From: Bariatricus massiliensis
GTDB lineage: Bacteria > Bacillota > Clostridia > Lachnospirales > Lachnospiraceae
Direction: 5' to 3'
Length of the DNA stretch: 64,000 nt
NCBI RefSeq assembly: GCF_900086725.1
Contig: NZ_LT574838.1
Coordinates: forward strand, 928,099-992,098
In this document: positions 16,919 to 25,988 of the stretch, piece by piece
Position numbering within the stretch: position 1 is the stretch's first letter
Layout of the letters: every line of letters begins with the position of its first letter
Made by a program: the position numbers and the translations under genes
The notes under the pieces: generated by a model
What the model saw: only the letters and a program-made list of their open reading frames with translations
Told to the model about the DNA's origin: nothing
Database searches by the model: none

Positions 16919-17788
16919 CTAAGCTCCCTGTTTTTTTACAACCGCATAATTTTTATCGCCAAGCCGATAACCTGTACAGATTTCGATTTGTGCTAATGAG
17001 CCGTTGAAATTCTCAGAATCCTTAAGCCTTGCCATAGCCAGCAAATCTACAATATGGAGACCTCTCCAGTCATACATGATGTACTCTACCTTGGAAAGGT
17101 CTTCTGTTTGTAATGTCCCGGTGAAATCATAATACTTCGCCTCCGAAGTAAGGTCGAGCATATTACATTCTACCCACAACATTCCGAGATAATATCCCAT
17201 CTGGCCCGTTCTTACAATCTCATCATTAGTAACCGGCGTGAATTTGTCACCTGCAATTTCAAGCATCGTGCTGTATGTCTCCACAGATGCCATTACCACA
17301 TTTGCAGAAGCTTTCTGTTTTCTAATGCTCTTCCTACCTGCAATGATTTTGCTTATAATGTTAGATGCTGTAATTGCTTCGGTATCTGACAATGTTGTAC
17401 CTTCGCGTGCAAGGCAGGCAAGCCCGGACATCTGCCATCCCTCACGGCACACCTGCACTGACTGCGATAGATGTGCATCTGCCATATCATAAGGAACCGC
17501 CTCTGCCTGCACATTGTATATTTTTGTAGATTCCTGCTGCAGATTGTTTAACAGCAATGGAATGAGTTCGTTATCTCCTTTTTCATGGTCAAAGTCTGAC
17601 CCCGGTGCTTTGGGCCCATTTGCCGACTTTGCCGCAAGTCGGAATATTTTTACCGCCCCGGCGCTTTCCGCATCTCCCTGATACTGGTCGCTGTAAGTAA
17701 GTCCCGGCTGAAACACCGAGTCAAAATAAAGGTTAGGTGCAACAATGCTGCTGTATTTTTCGTTTACATTATATCCGCCATATTCCAT
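16919..17788 (-). CDS. major capsid protein
   Basis: A 289-residue protein after the scaffold gene. Typical blocks are NEKYSSIVAPNLYFDSVFQP at the start, NVQAEAVPYDMADAHLSQSV in the middle, and LGMLWVECNMLDLT followed by YDWRGLHIVDLLAMARL near the end. These fit the HK97-fold capsid proteins of clostridial siphophages with a separate GP20 scaffold. GGAGAATAGACT lies before the ATG. Confidence 0.85.
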   Translation of the reverse strand: MEYGGYNVNEKYSSIVAPNLYFDSVFQPGLTYSDQYQGDAESAGAVKIFRLAAKSANGPKAPGSDFDHEKGDNELIPLLLNNLQQESTKIYNVQAEAVPYDMADAHLSQSVQVCREGWQMSGLACLAREGTTLSDTEAITASNIISKIIAGRKSIRKQKASANVVMASVETYSTMLEIAGDKFTPVTNDEIVRTGQMGYYLGMLWVECNMLDLTSEAKYYDFTGTLQTEDLSKVEYIMYDWRGLHIVDLLAMARLKDSENFNGSLAQIEICTGYRLGDKNYAVVKKQGA

Positions 17789-17802
17789 AGTCTATTCTCC
17801 TT

Positions 17803-18426
17803 CTACTGTTTGTAATATTTGTTCTTTCCATATTTGGCCTCAAGAAACGCTTCCTGTTCAGACTTCGTTTGAGGCTTGTGTGTGTTACGGGTGCCGCGCA
17901 CGAAAGTTTTTTTATGCTCCGGTTCATCCTGTTCAAATTCATCGGGGTACTTTTCTTTCATTGTCTTCATGTAATCTTCTGCCCCAACAAAAGCGCCATC
18001 CTTGAATTCGAAATCCTGCGACATGAATTCTCCCAGTATTGCTTTTCTCGATAATGGCGACTTGATTCTTTGGCCATCAATGAATTTCTCAGCAGCGAAC
18101 TGCTTTTGCTGTGTTTCAATCTTGGATTGAAGGGCATTAGTATCCGCTTCATACTTATCTTTCCATTCTTCAACAGATTTTCTAATCCCATCTATGTCCA
18201 ATTTCTCATATGAACCGATAGTTTCTGTCGCTTCCGTGAGCTGACCTTTCAGGCCGTCTCTTTCTGTCTGCATGTCCATATACTTAGCTTTACTTACATA
18301 GTTTCCGCTATTGATATTGTCGATTTTAATCTGTTTCCCTTCCCCTGCGGATTCATTGTAAGCGTTCACTTTTTCGGCGAACTGACCATACATTTCCTCG
18401 CCTAATACTTCTTTTAAAAAATCCAT
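17803..18426 (-). CDS. GP20-family scaffolding protein
   Basis: A 207-residue, highly charged protein of the phage minor structural GP20 type: MDFLKEVLGEEMYGQFAEKV, a coiled-coil centre (residues about 55-115, DMQTERDGLKGQLTEATETI), and a basic C-terminus ending EAKYGKNKYYKQ. Its place between the minor capsid and major capsid genes is the scaffold position. It organises capsid assembly and is then lost or cleaved. Confidence 0.88.
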   Translation of the reverse strand: MDFLKEVLGEEMYGQFAEKVNAYNESAGEGKQIKIDNINSGNYVSKAKYMDMQTERDGLKGQLTEATETIGSYEKLDIDGIRKSVEEWKDKYEADTNALQSKIETQQKQFAAEKFIDGQRIKSPLSRKAILGEFMSQDFEFKDGAFVGAEDYMKTMKEKYPDEFEQDEPEHKKTFVRGTRNTHKPQTKSEQEAFLEAKYGKNKYYKQ

Positions 18427-18544
18427 GCTTTTCCTTTCTTGGCCTATCTGTTTTTATCTGCGGTGTCTCCGCCGGCCGTGGCAGTTTATCTCTCATGCCA
18501 CAGGAGTATTCCCCATCAGTTTATCTGTCTTAAGGGTTTTTCGG

Positions 18545-18577
18545 ACAAAATAAAACACACAAGGGATTTCTTGTGTG
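18545..18577 (-). terminator. intrinsic terminator between minor capsid and scaffold genes
   Basis: On the minus strand CACACAAG, a 6-base loop, CTTGTGTG, then TTTTATTTTG. A second stem without a T-run (GTGGCA/TGCCAC) lies at about 18478-18501. The gap 18427-18591 holds no ORF. The hairpin could lower transcription into scaffold and capsid unless antitermination occurs. Confidence 0.65.
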
Positions 18578-18591
18578 CAATAAACTTTTTG

Positions 18592-19752
18592 CTATGCGAC
18601 TCTTCCAAGTCCATCCATATAAATACGTTCTTTTTGTTGGGGTAGATTTAGCACATTTGAAAAATCTACATATTTATTCATCGTATCGCGATATCTTATT
18701 TGACATGCCATTATATCAAAGTCATTCCCTTGCCCTTCTTTTAACAATGCTATATCCTGACGTTGCTTACGCATAAGCAGCTCCAAATCCCGTTGTCTTT
18801 GTAGGGCAGTATAAGTTGTATACTCTTGCCCCTTATAATACTTTATAGTATTTTCGTCTGCTATCATTTTATCTAACTGCGAATCCGTATAATTTCGAGT
18901 GGATATGCCTTTGACAAACGGAGTATACGAGTGATAACAATTCGCTCCACATAAACCTGTTACATCCCCAAGAAGACAAATACTTTTCAATTCTTGATAG
19001 CTATATACGCGCCCCTGCCATGTTTGATGTGATGGTCTGGCCCCAATGTGATAAGACACCTCATAATCGTCAGTTCCTAGTTCCCTTGCGGCTTGTTCAT
19101 TCATAAAACTATTGATTTGGTTGAATCCAGTCATTAGTGCAGCTCTGGTAGCCGATTCAATACGGTATCTTCTCCCGGAAGCATATGCGACAGTCCTCAT
19201 ACCCCCTCTCGTCATTTCCTTTACGGCCTTTTTTAACATAGTTTCATAACTAAATGCCCCCGTGGTCATACCAAGAACTGCATTATCAAGTACTGTTTGA
19301 TAATATTCAGCAATAGGCAGGAATATCTTTACACCATCCTTCATCGTTGTGAACCCCAAGGATTGTGATATATTCTTGAAACTATCCGCTGTCTGTTTCA
19401 TTACAGCTTCGACCATCTTTACAATCTCTTTATTGCTTCCGAACGGCGTGTGATTGTGACCTGTCTTTATATATATATCATCGAACTTCTCATATTCATT
19501 CTTTATAATATCTTTGAATAAACGTTCTAATTCATCATCTGTTATTTGCAAATAAGACTGTATTTCCTTCTTTATGTACGCATCTGTTTTCCCCAATTGC
19601 CTTAATCTATCTATCTGATATTCTGCAGATGATGTCATATCAGAATTGGCTTTGATTCTCCTGACGATATCTTTCATAATGTTTAGTTCCAGCCTTGATG
19701 CAGCTTGTTCCATAGCAACCGGAATTTTCTCAATATCTCCTTGCGTTAACAT
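18592..19752 (-). CDS. phage minor capsid protein (MuF-like, min_cap2)
   Basis: A 386-residue protein of the phage_min_cap2 family. The signature region near residues 235-300 contains ARPSHQTWQGRVYSYQEL, then CGANCYHSYTPFVKGIST. The N-terminal half is helical. It overlaps no gene and lies 9 bases after the portal gene. In related phages a few copies enter the head and stabilise the portal region. Confidence 0.87.
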   Translation of the reverse strand: MLTQGDIEKIPVAMEQAASRLELNIMKDIVRRIKANSDMTSSAEYQIDRLRQLGKTDAYIKKEIQSYLQITDDELERLFKDIIKNEYEKFDDIYIKTGHNHTPFGSNKEIVKMVEAVMKQTADSFKNISQSLGFTTMKDGVKIFLPIAEYYQTVLDNAVLGMTTGAFSYETMLKKAVKEMTRGGMRTVAYASGRRYRIESATRAALMTGFNQINSFMNEQAARELGTDDYEVSYHIGARPSHQTWQGRVYSYQELKSICLLGDVTGLCGANCYHSYTPFVKGISTRNYTDSQLDKMIADENTIKYYKGQEYTTYTALQRQRDLELLMRKQRQDIALLKEGQGNDFDIMACQIRYRDTMNKYVDFSNVLNLPQQKERIYMDGLGRVA

Positions 19753-19761
19753 TTCTATCGC

Positions 19762-21129
19762 CTACTTTTCAACTACTTCTGCTGTGTCTGATACCATTGC
19801 TTGCGCAATCTCTTTTGTTTCCCCATACCATTTCATCCGGTATTCCCATAATTGCATAGCGCCGATTGAAACATCTTGCAAGTCTTGACGCCTTTCGGTT
19901 TCTTTGTCTACAATTATTGAATCGTCCCATATACTCGTCATTTCGACTTTACCGGGTGGAGACATTCCGGCAATATCAATCCACGCATCAATTGCGCTTA
20001 CCAGCGTTTGAAGCGCATCCTCCAAGCTATTTTGTATTGCTTTTACAGTGGCATAGGAACGCTGTTTACTAGTTTTTATTTCTTCGGCTGTCTTCTCCAC
20101 CACTTGAGGGTCTGATAATGTCCCATAGGCAAGTCCACTATTGAATTCAATTTTCTGCACAATACGATTATAACCATTAAAAAAGCTCTCATCACGTATT
20201 TGAGGAGAGTATACATTAAAAAACGGTCTCCCCTCAATGTCAGAAATACCGGGGCCCATAGCATGGTATATTCTTTTTTTCCCTTTTGGAAGAATTACAT
20301 GACCCTTTCTGTCCCTCTGAAAAAACTCGTCAGCGGCTTGTATAGCGGTCTCTTTTGCTTTATATTCCCACATTGTAGCGCCATATTGTTCGTCTGCATC
20401 CCTTATTTGATTTACAGCTCTTGCATACACTGCAACGCCAAGCGGTGACTCCGTATCAATATTATTGGCCATCGGCATCCTAAAATAAGAAAATAGTGTT
20501 CTGTCAGCGCTTTCAAATTCTACATATGGCTCCATATCCGCCCATTCGGGAACATCTTCTAATGATATCTCTTGTCCAAGATTTATAACGTTATCATTCT
20601 TCACTACTGCTTTCCTGCTGACAAACGCTTTATTTGCAATGATATAGCGTCCATTTTTTAATTCCTGATATTCTAATCTAGTATATAATTTTTTCCCTAC
20701 TGTCTTGAATTCAGGAAAAATAACTGCAGTTATGTGGTTCGCACCATCGAATTCAACCGGATAGAAATATCCAGCCTTTACTATATCTATCGCAATCCCC
20801 TGACTATCTATATAAGGCTTAAATACAATTCCCCCGCCATTGCACGCGTGCTCAACATATACTGGCAAATTCTTAATAAACATTGCCATAGAATCGCTTA
20901 TTAAGTCTGCCCGCTGACTTCCAGTTATCTTGATTTCGGACTCCATCGTAACCAATCTAGCCATCTCAGAGCATATAGAACTGGCCAGATTCAAGCTTCT
21001 TATCTCTTCATTTATCCACGGTGCTTCGTTTGCGTACATCTTTGTCCATTTATATATAGCATCAGACATTTTATTTGATACAGCAATGTCTACTCCCATA
21101 GCTTTCTGTACATTTTCGTATTGTATCAT
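19762..21129 (-). CDS. portal protein (SPP1 Gp6-like)
   Basis: A 455-residue portal protein. Characteristic points are IYKWTKMYANEAPWINEEIR near residue 25, NLASSICSEMARLVTMES, the VEFDGANHITAVIFPEF strand block, and KTAEEIKTSKQRSYATVKAI in the C-terminal helical stem region. It forms the dodecameric ring through which the terminase packages DNA. The start overlaps the terL stop by 4 bases. Confidence 0.88.
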   Translation of the reverse strand: MIQYENVQKAMGVDIAVSNKMSDAIYKWTKMYANEAPWINEEIRSLNLASSICSEMARLVTMESEIKITGSQRADLISDSMAMFIKNLPVYVEHACNGGGIVFKPYIDSQGIAIDIVKAGYFYPVEFDGANHITAVIFPEFKTVGKKLYTRLEYQELKNGRYIIANKAFVSRKAVVKNDNVINLGQEISLEDVPEWADMEPYVEFESADRTLFSYFRMPMANNIDTESPLGVAVYARAVNQIRDADEQYGATMWEYKAKETAIQAADEFFQRDRKGHVILPKGKKRIYHAMGPGISDIEGRPFFNVYSPQIRDESFFNGYNRIVQKIEFNSGLAYGTLSDPQVVEKTAEEIKTSKQRSYATVKAIQNSLEDALQTLVSAIDAWIDIAGMSPPGKVEMTSIWDDSIIVDKETERRQDLQDVSIGAMQLWEYRMKWYGETKEIAQAMVSDTAEVVEK

Positions 21130-22478
21130 CTGTTATCACCCCTTTCTGACATCGGGAGCATATATGATATAAGCCTCCACATCCCCATTATTAGATAACG
21201 TAGCGCGTCTTCGCAATGGTCGTTTACTTTGAGAGGCTCTTCTTTCCCTTTTTGTATACTTTTCTCGTCATATTGATATAGGCCCATTTCTCTAATAAGC
21301 ATTTTCTGTGATGTGCTGACCAAAATCTTTTTGAAAGAAAGGAATTTTTGTACTCTGCTTATGCCAAGCGCTACATCATTCTTAGCTAGAATAACACTTA
21401 TATGTGGAAGAATCCTTCTCACCTCTTCAATTAACCCCGCGGCCGATGGGTCAATAAAAATATAACTTACAACCCTTTTATATTCGCGCTCCAGTTCATC
21501 ACAAAACTTTTTCATATCCTTTGCATAATCAGAAGGAGACTTTTGTTTGTTTTCATCTCTTCCCGAGTAATAGTATTCTTTCAGGCCTCTTAGACACTGT
21601 ACTTCATGGTCTATACCAAATGCTTCAAACGTTGTTGGATTCTTCTGCCCGTAGTCTACACCGATTCCTATTTCCCCTATTGCCTCTCGCGACTCTTTAC
21701 TGTAAGATTCAGGATTGTATATATGTGCTTTGGGAGAAAACATATAATATATCAAATCATCGACTCCCGTTGATTCCCCTAGCCATGTCCAGCGATACAT
21801 CTTTATATCTGCCGCTTTCATCTCCTCCGCTGTATCTATAAGGTCTTGTCCGAGCCAGTCAATCGGGACATCTCTATAATCAGTGTGGATGTGCACGCAG
21901 TCACTACGCTCTTCCATCTTCTTACACCATTGATTTATTTCAGCATTAGGATTCTTTGGAGGGTTATACAGATATATCATTTGAAATCCTGATTTGTTTC
22001 CTCGGACGAACGTAGCTTCTATGTTAGCAAGTTCATCTTCCCCTTCTCCATCATCAAAGAATTCTGTTAGCTCATCAAGAATTACAAGCTTAATCGGCTT
22101 ATCTTCGTCAATAATACCTTTTGTATCATCTATCCCATCTGAGCCCGAAAAATACATCGTCGTCTCATACTTTTTGTAAGTGATTTCCATTGGTGACTTT
22201 CCAATTTTAAATAGGTGCTTTGGTACTTGTAACCTGTTTATTCCCCTCAACATTTCCTTATATACTGTTTTCCGTAGTTTATTGTGACGCTTTCTTAGCA
22301 CTACTACAGACCCATTAGCATCTGACACAAGCTGGTAGTCAGCCCTGATTGCTGCAAAACTTGATTTTGTTCCGGCTCTACCAGATGTAAGAATAATATG
22401 TTTTACTTGCCGATTATTAAATATGGGAAGATATTTAGGGATAATAATATCTGATATTCTAATCTGTTGGCGCGTCAT
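21126..22478 (-). CDS. terL: terminase large subunit
   Basis: A 450-residue packaging motor of the PBSX/terminase_3 type. The Walker A-like loop is SGRAGTKSS (about 33-41) and Walker B is KLVILDELTEF (about 130-140), with the coupling FVRGNKSGFQMIYLYNPPKN after it. The C-terminal RNase H-like nuclease starts at IGIGVDYGQKNPTTF (about 270) with a metal aspartate and continues to FIDPSA and EDALRY. It cuts and packages the phage genome with TerS and the portal. Confidence 0.93.
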   Translation of the reverse strand: MTRQQIRISDIIIPKYLPIFNNRQVKHIILTSGRAGTKSSFAAIRADYQLVSDANGSVVVLRKRHNKLRKTVYKEMLRGINRLQVPKHLFKIGKSPMEITYKKYETTMYFSGSDGIDDTKGIIDEDKPIKLVILDELTEFFDDGEGEDELANIEATFVRGNKSGFQMIYLYNPPKNPNAEINQWCKKMEERSDCVHIHTDYRDVPIDWLGQDLIDTAEEMKAADIKMYRWTWLGESTGVDDLIYYMFSPKAHIYNPESYSKESREAIGEIGIGVDYGQKNPTTFEAFGIDHEVQCLRGLKEYYYSGRDENKQKSPSDYAKDMKKFCDELEREYKRVVSYIFIDPSAAGLIEEVRRILPHISVILAKNDVALGISRVQKFLSFKKILVSTSQKMLIREMGLYQYDEKSIQKGKEEPLKVNDHCEDALRYLIMGMWRLISYMLPMSERGDNR

Positions 22479-22845
22479 TTATTATCTCTATACCTCCTCC
22501 ATCGCTCATCTTATCCTCTGACAACTCCAGCCGCTTCATAAGTTCCTTCCCTGCCGCCAATCTATCCTTAAGCTCTGCATCCAATTCAAATTGGTCCTTA
22601 ACTTCCCCCCTCATTACCGCAGTATAAAAGCGCATCACCTCTTCTATCGTGGCAATGCGCTTTGAGTCTATTTGTTTCTGTCTTTCTTCGATGTATTGCT
22701 TTATGCCTAGTTTTGTCAAGTTCTCACTTGCAACCCGGTTAAGGTTGTTTCCTTTGTATCCGGCTCTCCTTGCCGCCTCAGTTGCGTTTCCAAGTTCAAG
22801 GTAGTAATCTGCGAAGGCTTTTTGCCTTGATGTTAATTCTTTCAT
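22459..22845 (-). CDS. terS: terminase small subunit
   Basis: A 128-residue protein starting MKELTSRQKAFADYYLELGN, the usual opening of terminase_2 small subunits, followed by ATEAARRAGYKGNNLNRVAS (helix-turn-helix for pac/cos binding). The start at 22845 is preferred because AGGTGG is 5 bases upstream; a GTG 9 bases earlier is possible. It overlaps terL by 20 bases. Confidence 0.9.
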   Translation of the reverse strand: MKELTSRQKAFADYYLELGNATEAARRAGYKGNNLNRVASENLTKLGIKQYIEERQKQIDSKRIATIEEVMRFYTAVMRGEVKDQFELDAELKDRLAAGKELMKRLELSEDKMSDGGGIEIINDAPTD

Positions 22846-22846
22846 T

Positions 22847-23110
22847 TTATCCACCTGCCCTTGCTACCCGCATGACTTCTTTTGCCATCATTGCGAATAT
22901 CTGTATGATATCTATCTGTGAGCTCGTAGAAAATAGCTGGCGGTTTCTTTTAGCATTTATGAGGTTATCATATACCGGAGTGCATATACAGTATATGTTC
23001 TTCATCCTCTTTTGCTCTTCGGAATAATGTTGATACTGATTAATCTTTAGCTCTACTCCGTTTATAGCGAGAAATAACTGTAGTTTATTTATTTTTGCTC
23101 TTATGTTCAT
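22847..23110 (-). CDS. conserved small protein upstream of terS
   Basis: An 87-residue protein starting MNIRAKINKLQLFLAINGVE. GGAGGAAACG precedes the ATG at 23108-23110. The stop lies two bases from the terS start. The sequence has the form of small clostridial phage proteins that accompany terminase genes: an N-terminal helix, a region with a basic IYCICTP strand, and a C-terminal helix. Its function is not known; a part in packaging is inferred from position. Confidence 0.6.
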   Translation of the reverse strand: MNIRAKINKLQLFLAINGVELKINQYQHYSEEQKRMKNIYCICTPVYDNLINAKRNRQLFSTSSQIDIIQIFAMMAKEVMRVARAGG

Positions 23111-23142
23111 CGTTTCCTCCATGCATGAAATTTGAATTTATA

Positions 23143-23173
23143 TTAAAAAAATCAACCACTATTGCATGGCTGA
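23143..23173 (-). terminator. terminator at the end of the FRG cassette
   Basis: On the minus strand TCAGCCA, a loop, TGGTTGA (one G-U pair), then TTTTTTT. It separates the FRG two-gene cassette from the terminase genes. The rest of 23111-23241 has no ORF. Confidence 0.65.
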
Positions 23174-23241
23174 CTTTTTTCTATATCAAGCTCCTTCTCT
23201 TAAGGCCGTAATTCAAGAACGCAATAATATAGCACTCATCT

Positions 23242-23706
23242 TTATAGCACTTTAAAATATTCACTCACAATATTTTTCACCTCTAATAGCGTATAAAACA
23301 CATTCTTATCTTCTAATTTTTCCTTATAGTTTTTTCTCTGATTTTTCATGCTTTCTGGGATATCAACATCGTCTAGTGCAGACCACAAAAAATGCACCCC
23401 GTAATCATATGGATATTTATATGGATAACCGTGCCCCACCGATTTATGAGCTTTCTTAAACGTTATGTTATGCTTTAAACAATTATTAGCACAACGTAAT
23501 GCAGAAAACAACTCCCTATGTAAAACATCCACAACCTCATATGGTATACGGTCCAAACAATCTACTGTCCAATGAACGGCCGTTCCCACCAAATAATAAA
23601 CCTCTGTCTCATCTGCATCAGTGGTTCCAATTTTTGCAATTGCATTTATTGACTTCTCCATACAATAAAATAACATATCTTTGTTACAGATTCTCATCCT
23701 CGCCAT
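23242..23706 (-). CDS. unknown helical partner of the FRG protein
   Basis: Up to 154 residues from 23706; internal methionines (MRICNKDM, MLFYCMEKS) are possible starts after the FRG stop at 23684-23686. The protein is mainly helical, with FSALRCANNCLKHNITFKKA near residue 90 as the most recognisable feature: the R-x-A-N-x-x-K-H pattern occurs in several toxin and defence-linked helical families. A YPYKYPYDYGVHFLWSALDD stretch follows. It overlaps the FRG gene by 23 bases and is cotranscribed with it. It could be an effector, an antitoxin or an accessory protein; no family is claimed. Confidence 0.5.
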   Translation of the reverse strand: MARMRICNKDMLFYCMEKSINAIAKIGTTDADETEVYYLVGTAVHWTVDCLDRIPYEVVDVLHRELFSALRCANNCLKHNITFKKAHKSVGHGYPYKYPYDYGVHFLWSALDDVDIPESMKNQRKNYKEKLEDKNVFYTLLEVKNIVSEYFKVL

Positions 23707-24493
23707 CCCACACTAAATGTATTTTTTTATTTTCTCCGTAGACAATATCTTCGACTATGTTTTCTATTTGATACTGCAATTCAGGAAATAAAAACGATTT
23801 TTTTATTCCGCAAAGAGATAGTGCTTTTAATAATGATTTCTTTTTTTCTTTGGGTATTATAATATCGGCTAAATAAAAAGGGCTTTCGGTGTCTAATGGA
23901 GACCACGTAAATTTTCTATATTCTCCTGTATATGTAAACATACTAAAATAGCCGTCTTGGTTTCTCAATCGTTGATTACTTATTGCTGATTTTATTGTAA
24001 CAACTGCATGTTCTTTGCCTAATAGTAATTCTTCCTCACTTTTTATAAAACTATATCTATTAATTAAATACTTAAATTTATCAATTAGTGGATCAGTAAG
24101 CGAAAAAATGGGCATATTCTCAACAAAAACATTACCATCACAGCTTTCATCATTTGAACAGGCAAAATATAGTGCAACAAGCGGATTTCCCGTCAAGTCA
24201 AGCATCCTTGTTGGAGCACCATAATGCTGCATTTTTATCAATTTTTCAAAACCACTAGTTCCACTAAACTCATCAGGTAATCTTCGTTCGACTTCTTCTA
24301 TAATTTCTTTTTCGTGATTGTAAAACTCTTCTCTTCTAAACAAACTAGGAATTAACCTTAAATCTTTATTCCCTTGCCCTCTGAATAACAATTTAGTTGG
24401 TTTTGTGTTTTCATAGCTAAATAAATGATTTTCACATATCTCTTCAATTGCAGCCAAAAATTGGCTTACCGTATTTGCTTTAAATGTTAACAT
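23684..24493 (-). CDS. FRG-domain protein
   Basis: A 269-residue protein with an FRG domain (PF08867): KLLFRGQGNKDLRLIPSLFR near 35-54, then KMQHYGAPTRMLDLTGNPLV near 91-110 and LYFAC. These are the conserved FRG and Q-x-Y-GxPTRxLD blocks. FRG proteins are frequent in prophages and defence islands, and a toxin-like or immune role has been proposed; the catalytic activity is not settled. The gene has its own promoter (24522-24550), lies between two terminators, and is AT-richer than its neighbours, which suggests a separately acquired cassette. Confidence 0.85.
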   Translation of the reverse strand: MLTFKANTVSQFLAAIEEICENHLFSYENTKPTKLLFRGQGNKDLRLIPSLFRREEFYNHEKEIIEEVERRLPDEFSGTSGFEKLIKMQHYGAPTRMLDLTGNPLVALYFACSNDESCDGNVFVENMPIFSLTDPLIDKFKYLINRYSFIKSEEELLLGKEHAVVTIKSAISNQRLRNQDGYFSMFTYTGEYRKFTWSPLDTESPFYLADIIIPKEKKKSLLKALSLCGIKKSFLFPELQYQIENIVEDIVYGENKKIHLVWDGEDENL

Positions 24494-24521
24494 GTTTACC
24501 TCACATAATATTTATGTAAAT

Positions 24522-24550
24522 ACTATATCATTTTAATTATCATTACGCAA
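24522..24550 (-). promoter_or_regulatory. promoter of the FRG cassette
   Basis: On the minus strand TTGCGT, a 17-base spacer, TATAGT. A near palindrome ACATAAATATTATGT (about 24503-24517) follows downstream of the -10 box, between start point and ATG, and could bind a repressor. Confidence 0.55.
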
Positions 24551-24566
24551 ATACTATTAACTTTAG

Positions 24567-24602
24567 TAAAAACGCCGCCCGTTATAGTGGACAGCGTTTT
24601 TT
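24567..24602 (-). terminator. terminator after the DUF559 nuclease gene
   Basis: On the minus strand AAAAACGC, an 18-base loop, GCGTTTTTACT. It ends the nuclease gene and insulates the FRG cassette. The reverse direction also ends in T residues, so it may work both ways. Confidence 0.65.
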
Positions 24603-24603
24603 A

Positions 24604-25194
24604 CTATATTTCTTTACATTTTAATATATATTTTGTTACTTTTGTAACGTCTTCTAAGATATATCTTGCCGGTATATGAACAACTTTCCAATCAAACCCA
24701 AGAGTTCTGTTTATGTAAAAATCTCTTTCTGCTTCTTTGCCTAGGTCGGAATGATAAAGTTCTCCATCCACTTCAACAACAAATTTCATTGATGGTATAA
24801 CAAAATCTGCTTTATATTTGCCAATCTTTTGCTGTGGAATTATTTTAAGTTTATTTTTCAATAACTCAATTGCAAGCATTGCCTCTGGAATACTCGCGTA
24901 TTGATAAGCTCTTGTCCGTGCAACTCTCACAGCTTTATCATACTTATCAAAATTCTTTACCTGCTTTTTTACTTTTTCTACAGCACAATTAAACCTTTTA
25001 TCATGACGTGAATCTGTGTCGGGTTTCTTACCTTCCTTTTTCTCTTTAATAATCTTTTTACATGAATCACATATATATGTGCGCTTCCTGCTATATTGTG
25101 TTCTTTTTATTAGTTCACCACATATTTCGCAAGGTATAAGATAAATATTTCTACCGCAATATGTAACACCATCTTGTAAAGCTTCGTCTATCAA
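24604..25194 (-). CDS. zinc-ribbon plus DUF559 (VSR-like) endonuclease
   Basis: A 196-residue protein with TTG start (25192-25194) preceded by AAAGGAG. Residues about 22-45 hold two CxxC pairs (CEICGE; CDSCKK), a zinc ribbon. The C-terminal half has the DUF559/PD-(D/E)XK pattern: KADFVIPSMKFVVEVDGELY, with D and E-x-D as likely metal residues, then AERDFYINRTLGFDW. Such nucleases often replace the HNH nuclease that works with terminase in packaging. It is the first gene after the predicted late promoter. Confidence 0.75.
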   Translation of the reverse strand: MIDEALQDGVTYCGRNIYLIPCEICGELIKRTQYSRKRTYICDSCKKIIKEKKEGKKPDTDSRHDKRFNCAVEKVKKQVKNFDKYDKAVRVARTRAYQYASIPEAMLAIELLKNKLKIIPQQKIGKYKADFVIPSMKFVVEVDGELYHSDLGKEAERDFYINRTLGFDWKVVHIPARYILEDVTKVTKYILKCKEI

Positions 25195-25229
25195 CTAATC
25201 TCTCCTTTGCCTATTTATCCCATGTTATA

Positions 25230-25258
25230 ATTATATTACAGGCTATATGACACGTCAA
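25230..25258 (-). promoter_or_regulatory. predicted late promoter
   Basis: On the minus strand TTGACG, a 17-base spacer, TATAAT. The -35 overlaps the stop codon of the DUF1492 late regulator. ArpU/RinA-like regulators often act on the promoter directly downstream of their own gene, so this is the likely start of the packaging and structural operon. Confidence 0.7.
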
Positions 25259-25695
25259 TTAAACTCCAGAAATTCTAATGCCTTTTCATGAATCCTAAGA
25301 ACTTGCCTGTAAGACACTCCAATTTCCTTTGATATCTTTCCAAAACTATGGAACTCTATATACTTTAATCTTATAGCTTCTTGCCCTCTTTGAATTGGGA
25401 TATCTGCTATCTTTTTCATAATCTCTTTTTTTATTTCTCCTTTCCTTTTCAATTCTTTTTTTAAATTTTCCGTTAGTTCATCCAACCTCACAGAATAATC
25501 CGACAAGTCACCAACACTATTCCCTTTAGGCATATTGTCAAGCACCAGCGAAGGGAACATTTTATTGACCCTTGCCAATTGAATTTTCATAGCCGCGGTC
25601 TTACATTGTTGAACAGCTAATCTATATTCATCTAGTTTCTGGATTTTTTCTTCCTTTAATTTTTGAATTTCCGCTTCCTTTTCATCTTGGGTCAT
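25255..25695 (-). CDS. DUF1492/ArpU-like late transcription regulator
   Basis: A 146-residue protein. The N-terminal two thirds are charged helices (EIQKLKEEKIQKLDEYRLAV). The C-terminal 45 residues form a sigma region 4-like helix-turn-helix: QRGQEAIRLKYIEFHSFGKI, then VSYRQVLRIHEKALEFLE. This is the DUF1492/RinA/ArpU pattern of Firmicutes phages, which turn on late genes. The gene sits at the end of the early operon, just before the late promoter. Confidence 0.85.
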   Translation of the reverse strand: MTQDEKEAEIQKLKEEKIQKLDEYRLAVQQCKTAAMKIQLARVNKMFPSLVLDNMPKGNSVGDLSDYSVRLDELTENLKKELKRKGEIKKEIMKKIADIPIQRGQEAIRLKYIEFHSFGKISKEIGVSYRQVLRIHEKALEFLEFN

Positions 25696-25988
25696 AATAC
25701 ATCGCTCCTTAATCTGACAATTAATATGTTTTTGCTGTCTCCCTCGTTCTCTAAAAATTCTTTGTAATTATTATACTTATCAAGCTCTCTGTAAGGGCAG
25801 CGTGAATATTTGCAACAATTTCCATATGAAAGTTCATCTACAAGATACCCTTCTTCACGCATTTTATCATTCAATGCTTTTTGCTTTTCCAACTCACCAA
25901 CATAAAGCCCACTCTCCCCAACGCTTACTCGGTCCAAGCAGTATTCACATCCCCTTTGACGAGTTTCTCGTTTTGATACCCTTCTCAT
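25692..25988 (-). CDS. cysteine-rich phage protein
   Basis: A 98-residue protein with two cysteine clusters: GCEYC near residue 13 and NCCKYSRCPYRELDKYNNYK near residue 57, likely one zinc site. Such proteins are conserved just upstream of ArpU-like regulators in Lachnospiraceae prophages. It overlaps both neighbours by 4 bases, so it belongs to the early operon. Function is unknown. Confidence 0.65.
   Translation of the reverse strand: MRRVSKRETRQRGCEYCLDRVSVGESGLYVGELEKQKALNDKMREEGYLVDELSYGNCCKYSRCPYRELDKYNNYKEFLENEGDSKNILIVRLRSDVL

Noticed and set aside
23499..23741. A + strand ORF within the FRG cassette as a possible antitoxin
   Set aside because: There is no ribosome site, and its composition is that of the complement of the coding minus strand.
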